Source of the DNA: Syngnathus acus
Taxonomy: Eukaryota > Chordata > Actinopteri > Syngnathiformes > Syngnathidae
NCBI RefSeq assembly: GCF_901709675.1
Contig: NC_051091.1
Span: 7,536,967 to 7,600,966 of the forward strand
Length of the DNA stretch: 64,000 bases
Direction of reading: 5' to 3'
Positions 60,101 through 64,000 of this stretch are shown here, piece after piece (positions within the stretch are counted from its first letter, which is position 1; every line of letters begins with the position of its first letter). The translations under genes were made by a program, and so were the position numbers. The notes beneath the pieces were generated by a model. The model was given only the letters and a program-made list of their open reading frames with translations, was not told where the DNA came from and made no database searches.

Positions 60101-61642
60101 AGCCTGGGAGGTGGCCCATCCATGTTGAGCTTCGCGCCTTCTCTAATCTCCTTCTGAGTCCTTCTGGCATTGATGTGCGCGGGCGTGTCGCGACATCGGA
60201 AAATAGAGCTGTCGTTTTCCTGATCGCTTTTCCTGGAATTGTTTTTCCCAGCACGTCTGTGGTTTTTCGAAAGGTTTTTTTTTTGTTTTTTTTTTTCTTC
60301 GCTCGTTCCTTTTGAGCTAATAATCAAAACAGAGGTATCCTTTTTCTCCTGTCAGGGTAAGAATTTGTTATTTACTCAGTCCTTCCACAACGGTTTTATT
60401 TCCATGTTCTCTTTGGAGGAAAATGAATCAATCTTTACTCCAGAGAACCTGCCTCTAATTTGAGTTCGTTTTCTTTCACTGCGCGTATGTTTTGTAATGT
60501 CCAAGTCCAGGACAAGAAGAACCGTCATGCCAGTCTGATCGGTCAAGCTTGTGACGCATGTCAGCATCTCCTTCCACAGGGAGGGAAAGTCAAGGCTGAT
60601 CATGTCAAAAGCATTTGGAAGCAAAATGTTTATATGACTTTTAAAAACAACCACCCTGTTAAGTGCACAAGTTGAAGAGTTGAAGGCAAAAGCTAGAGAG
60701 CGCTCAAGTGCTCACTGACATAAACTAGAAGCTTCTGCTGTCTGTCTTCTGCAAATTTGCCAATACGCGAAAATGTCAGCCTGCAGCACGGCATGAAGAG
60801 TTGAAGGATTTGATGCAGAGCTTTTTATCTCTTCTTAATAGATCAGCTTCCACATCTGTGAAGACCTCAAGTAAACCAGGCTCAAAGAGGGCCAAAGAGA
60901 CAAATATATTTGAATGCTTACTTGACTGAACTTTGAATTTTATCCCACAGGATTATCCTAAAAACAGACATCCAGGTTGGAGCAGAGGCTCCATTGCGTA
61001 TCACGCTGGTGAGTATTCAAAATTGATAATTCATTATTTGTCAGCGGGTAAAAACTGGACATTGTGACGCAGTGAGGTAACCCCAGATTTCATTTGTAGA
61101 TGACGGCAAGTTGTTCCAGGGCAGCGGTGTCGGCGACGCCTCGGCCCACGTTGCTTCGAAGGAGACCTCATGGGCTGCGGCATCATGTTTCCACGAGACT
61201 TCAGCCATGAGGGCGGAGGCGAGTCGCCTGAAGCTTCATCTGACGGTCACGCCACACATCCTATTTAACTGTCCGTCTTTCTCCCCACGACCTTGTTTAG
61301 ATGATGCGGACGACTGGGACCTGGAAATATTGCCGCAGCCCAGCCAGTTCAGAACGACTTGTACGCGAGCAATGACGATGACGACGAGGAGGGGGAAGAC
61401 ATGAGGGAACTAAGGTCACGGTGGAGACGATGCCAAGACCGCGCTAAGCCGGGAGCTCCTTTGGTGCAGCGCTCTTCATTTGTCCTTCTGCTGTCCTCTT
61501 GCGACAGGTGTTCTTCACCCGCAATGGAAAGGTGGTGGGGCGTAGGGAGGTGGCCTTACCGGTAGGAGGCTTCTACCCCACTATCGGCATGATGAGCAAC
61601 GGCGAGAAGGTTAAAGTGGACCTGCACCCGCTCAGCGGCTGA
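54185..61642 (+). CDS. spryd3: SPRY domain-containing protein 3, with several frame breaks
   Basis: Ten coding exons: 54185-54312, 54446-54521, 57556-57680, 58270-58400, 58484-58669, 59510-59659, 60951-61008, 61100-61245, 61301-61420 (or 61414), 61508-61642. It reads MDDINLHYRFLNWRRRIREI at the start and FFTRNGKVVGRREVALP then KVKVDLHPLSG at the end, like human SPRYD3 (442 aa; about 420 here). Several SPRY-type segments are visible (GWLPNSVAFHADDGK, HSLGEEV, GKGKSIVDVGLAQA). Molecular function is poorly known. All splice sites are intact, but reading frame is lost by one base near 58307-58311, 58327-58329, 61139-61142, 61343-61346 and 61389-61400, with a stop at 58355 if read as given. Exons 2-4, 6-8 and 11 (counting the leader as 1) are clean. 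This is either a recent pseudogene or uncorrected sequence errors; I favour errors. Confidence 0.85.
55935..56240 (+). mobile_element. Tc1-type element fragment in spryd3 intron
   Basis: Contains TATTGAAAAGTTTACACACCCC, a widespread teleost Tc1-related motif, followed by GTGCACACCCTCTTGTCACTG. No transposase frame. Ends are uncertain. Confidence 0.4.
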
Positions 61643-63361
61643 ACGCCGACGCGGGACTCCGTTACCTCATCGTCAAATGGCTGCTGCTTGTAGAGGTCAC
61701 GTCAGGATGGAACTGTGGCCTTCTCATGCTGTAAGAGTCAAGTCACTTTGATTCGAAACGATCCAAATGTTTCTTGAAGTTCTAATTGTAGCACACATTG
61801 TGGTGTTGATGTTGGATAAAAAGAAACAGCAATCAACTTATTTCCCTCATTTAGTCTGCAGCCTAACGCCACATAAATGGTGCATTACTGACACCAAGTG
61901 GTGAGAGTCTTGTACTGCAGTTATTGTTTCACTTCATTGCCTCAAACTTGGCTTGAAGTCTGGGCCTGTCAAATCGAACACAACGTTACTCCTACTACTC
62001 TTGTATGGCTACACAACTTAATTGTGCCCTTATAGTGGATGAGCAATTGTCGAACATTGTCAAGGTATGTTGCTGATGTAGATGGATGGACAAAATACAT
62101 TATTTTTTCAAAAATGAGTAATCTTCTGATAATTGTGTAAAATGTTTTGTGACCTGATGATCTCACACTAATGTGCCACAGCTCAGTGTTTGGGAAACAC
62201 TGCCTGAACACATTACAGCCTTTAATGGCAATTCTTTGGAAAAAATATAGCTTTATTTCCCTCCATTTAGGTGATTTGATCCTCTTTGTTTGGTTTGTTT
62301 TCATTTCATGTATTGTAATGTTGCTAGTGTACATGTTAGCAACCACACATCAATTTGCAAGCTTTTATCAAATAGTAAAAGGAAGATGTTGATGGAAGGA
62401 TAATTAATGACCAAAAACACAATTGCAAATGTCTAAATGTTCTTGACAATGAAGCCATAACTATTGCTCTCAGGTATATTTAAATATCAAAAGCAATCAT
62501 CTTTTTATTTATTCAAGTCACAGATGTTTTCTGCATTGTGTTGCATTTTCTTTGCCTTGCTTTTTTTTTTTTTTTCTCGAAGGGGGGGTGAGTCCTTTGT
62601 GTTCAAATAATAGAGGATTCTCGTTTTTTAACACTAAGATTTGCTCTCTGTCACCTGCACTTTCAGCAGTTTTTCTGTTCCTCCACAGACGCGCACACAA
62701 AGAAGGTTGTTGTATGTTCCGTCTTGTCCCTCATGCCACAAATGTGTATGCCAGGTTCACTGAACACTAAAATGGGCCTTGGTGTGATGTAAATGTGGGA
62801 TAGGCTCCAGCTTGGCTGTGAGACCCCTTAATTGCATAAGTAGCATATTGTAAAGTGTGTGAACGCATGAATGTTGAATTTGTTTGGAAAATCTGCATCA
62901 GATCAGCCACCCTTAGACCATTCTGACCAAAGTGCCTGACAATTATTGTCTGCAAATCAGCATGTACTCTTTATTCATGTCAGTAGTTTTCACAGTTCTG
63001 TTTAAAAACATGGCCAAATGGTGCTCAAGTACACATTACTCTCAGCTTGTGATAAGTCAAACCCATCAACCAGGCCAGGCCTTATGTATGGCTCTGTGAA
63101 GCAATCTAATAATGCCCAAATGTTGTGTATACAATATACCTATTATTGCTATTTGATTATTTGCTGGTGCCTGTGTACATATTAAATGTCTTATTCGGTA
63201 CCAGTGTTTTCTTCTGACTTATACATTTTTGTGTGCAATAGGCAGTCATGCTGAACCTGCTTGATTCATGATTGGCAATTCAGAACATAAATGAATGCCA
63301 CTTGGAAAAACGTCAGGGAATTTTTCACATTTCCTTGGCCTTCCAAGTGATTGATATAATC
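61643..63361. other. spryd3 3' flank
   Basis: 3' UTR and beyond. A GGGATAGGCTCCAGCTTGGCTG fragment near 62800 belongs to the SINE-like family. The rest is AT-rich unique sequence, with no gene and no clear poly(A) signal close to the stop. Confidence 0.4.
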
Positions 63362-64000
63362 CAGGGGTCGGGAACCTTTTGAACCTTTGGGCTCTTTTGG
63401 TGACTGCGTCTGGCTCGTGGACAAAACTGACATTTATTTAGACAATTTAAGTCATGCATAATTTTGTTAGATTATTCAAGTAAAAATTAGACCTACTGCA
63501 ATCAAAATGTTAAATTAGCTTTCAAAATATAAAATATGATCACGTTTGTAATCCATCCTATCTGTTTTCTACCGCTGAAATCCATGGTTGCGTCATATCA
63601 GCCAATCACAGCTGCCCTTCAGTGTAGGGTGACGCCAGGTCGGACAAAAAAAGCGCGATTTGTATTGGACAATACGGTGCCAATGGGGTCGTGAGAGGTA
63701 AAATTCCATCCGCTTTATTTAAAATTTCAGCTAGCTAGCTGGCACACACGCCAGGCAAGCTAGAAAGATGGCGAAGAGAAAAAAACCATGACTTTACCGA
63801 ACATTTAAGTGGACCGAAGAATTCGCATTTGTGGAGAGAGGAGCCTCATATGCATTGACAAAATTGCATAAATGAAACTCTACAATACGCCACTTTGAGA
63901 CACGACATGCTACGCTAGTTTTGCTAGCGCATTAGCTATTGTGAGGAACGAAAAGCCATTCACTGATGGCGAGTATTTCAACATTTACGCTTGATGTGGC
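63362..64000 (+). mobile_element. Decayed hAT transposon, cut by the window end
   Basis: Begins CAGGGGTCGGGAACC, a typical hAT (Charlie-like) terminus. From about 63768 an ATG opens MAKRK, and other frames read VDRRIRICGERSL and ICIDKIA, matching the N-terminal zinc-finger region of ZBED5/GTF2IRD2-type hAT transposases. Stops and frame changes show it is inactive. It continues beyond the right edge. Confidence 0.7.

Overview
The window is eukaryotic nuclear DNA from a teleost fish, most likely a percomorph. It has short-to-medium introns with GT-AG boundaries, vertebrate protein-coding genes, long (GT)n and (AATC)n microsatellites, hAT and Tc1-like transposon remnants, and decayed tRNA-derived SINE-like repeats. 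No prokaryotic features were seen.

Nine genes are recognisable from translated exons. From left to right: the 5' end of mcrs1 (minus, 34-442); cyp27b1 (minus, 3170-7894, nine coding exons, 511 aa); mettl1 (minus, 15787-20870, six exons, 246 aa); marchf9 (minus, 21652-24140, four exons, 294 aa); cdk4 (plus, 28717-32374, seven coding exons, 306 aa); agap2 (plus, 34345-44843, nineteen coding exons, 1214 aa); pip4k2c (minus, 46898-50060, ten exons, 404 aa); igfbp6 (minus, 51408-52373, four exons, 187 aa); and spryd3 (plus, 54185-61642, ten coding exons). The exon chains were built by hand from splice sites and phase. The seven complete genes other than spryd3 join without any frame break, and their summed exon lengths divide exactly by three.

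The cyp27b1-mettl1-marchf9-cdk4-agap2 group matches the human 12q14.1 cluster, although internal order differs. pip4k2c, igfbp6-spryd3 and mcrs1 have human counterparts elsewhere on 12q13, so the window samples an ancient vertebrate linkage group. The genes are not an operon and work independently: vitamin D activation (cyp27b1), tRNA and RNA m7G methylation (mettl1), membrane E3 ubiquitin ligase (marchf9), G1 cell-cycle kinase (cdk4), Arf-GAP/GTPase signalling (agap2), phosphoinositide kinase (pip4k2c), IGF binding (igfbp6).

The main oddities are as follows. (1) spryd3 has intact splice sites but at least five one-base frame breaks in exons 5, 9 and 10, while about 9.5 kb of CDS in the other genes has none. 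(2) A 1006-bp hAT element with a perfect 8-bp target duplication makes up most of one cdk4 intron. (3) Two protein-like stretches near 1.2 and 2.0 kb match no gene I recognise. (4) The igfbp6 N-terminal domain is cysteine-poor. The gene-poor stretches (8-15.7 kb, 25.9-28.7 kb, 50.1-51.4 kb, 61.7-63.4 kb) hold mostly repeats and no gene I can support.
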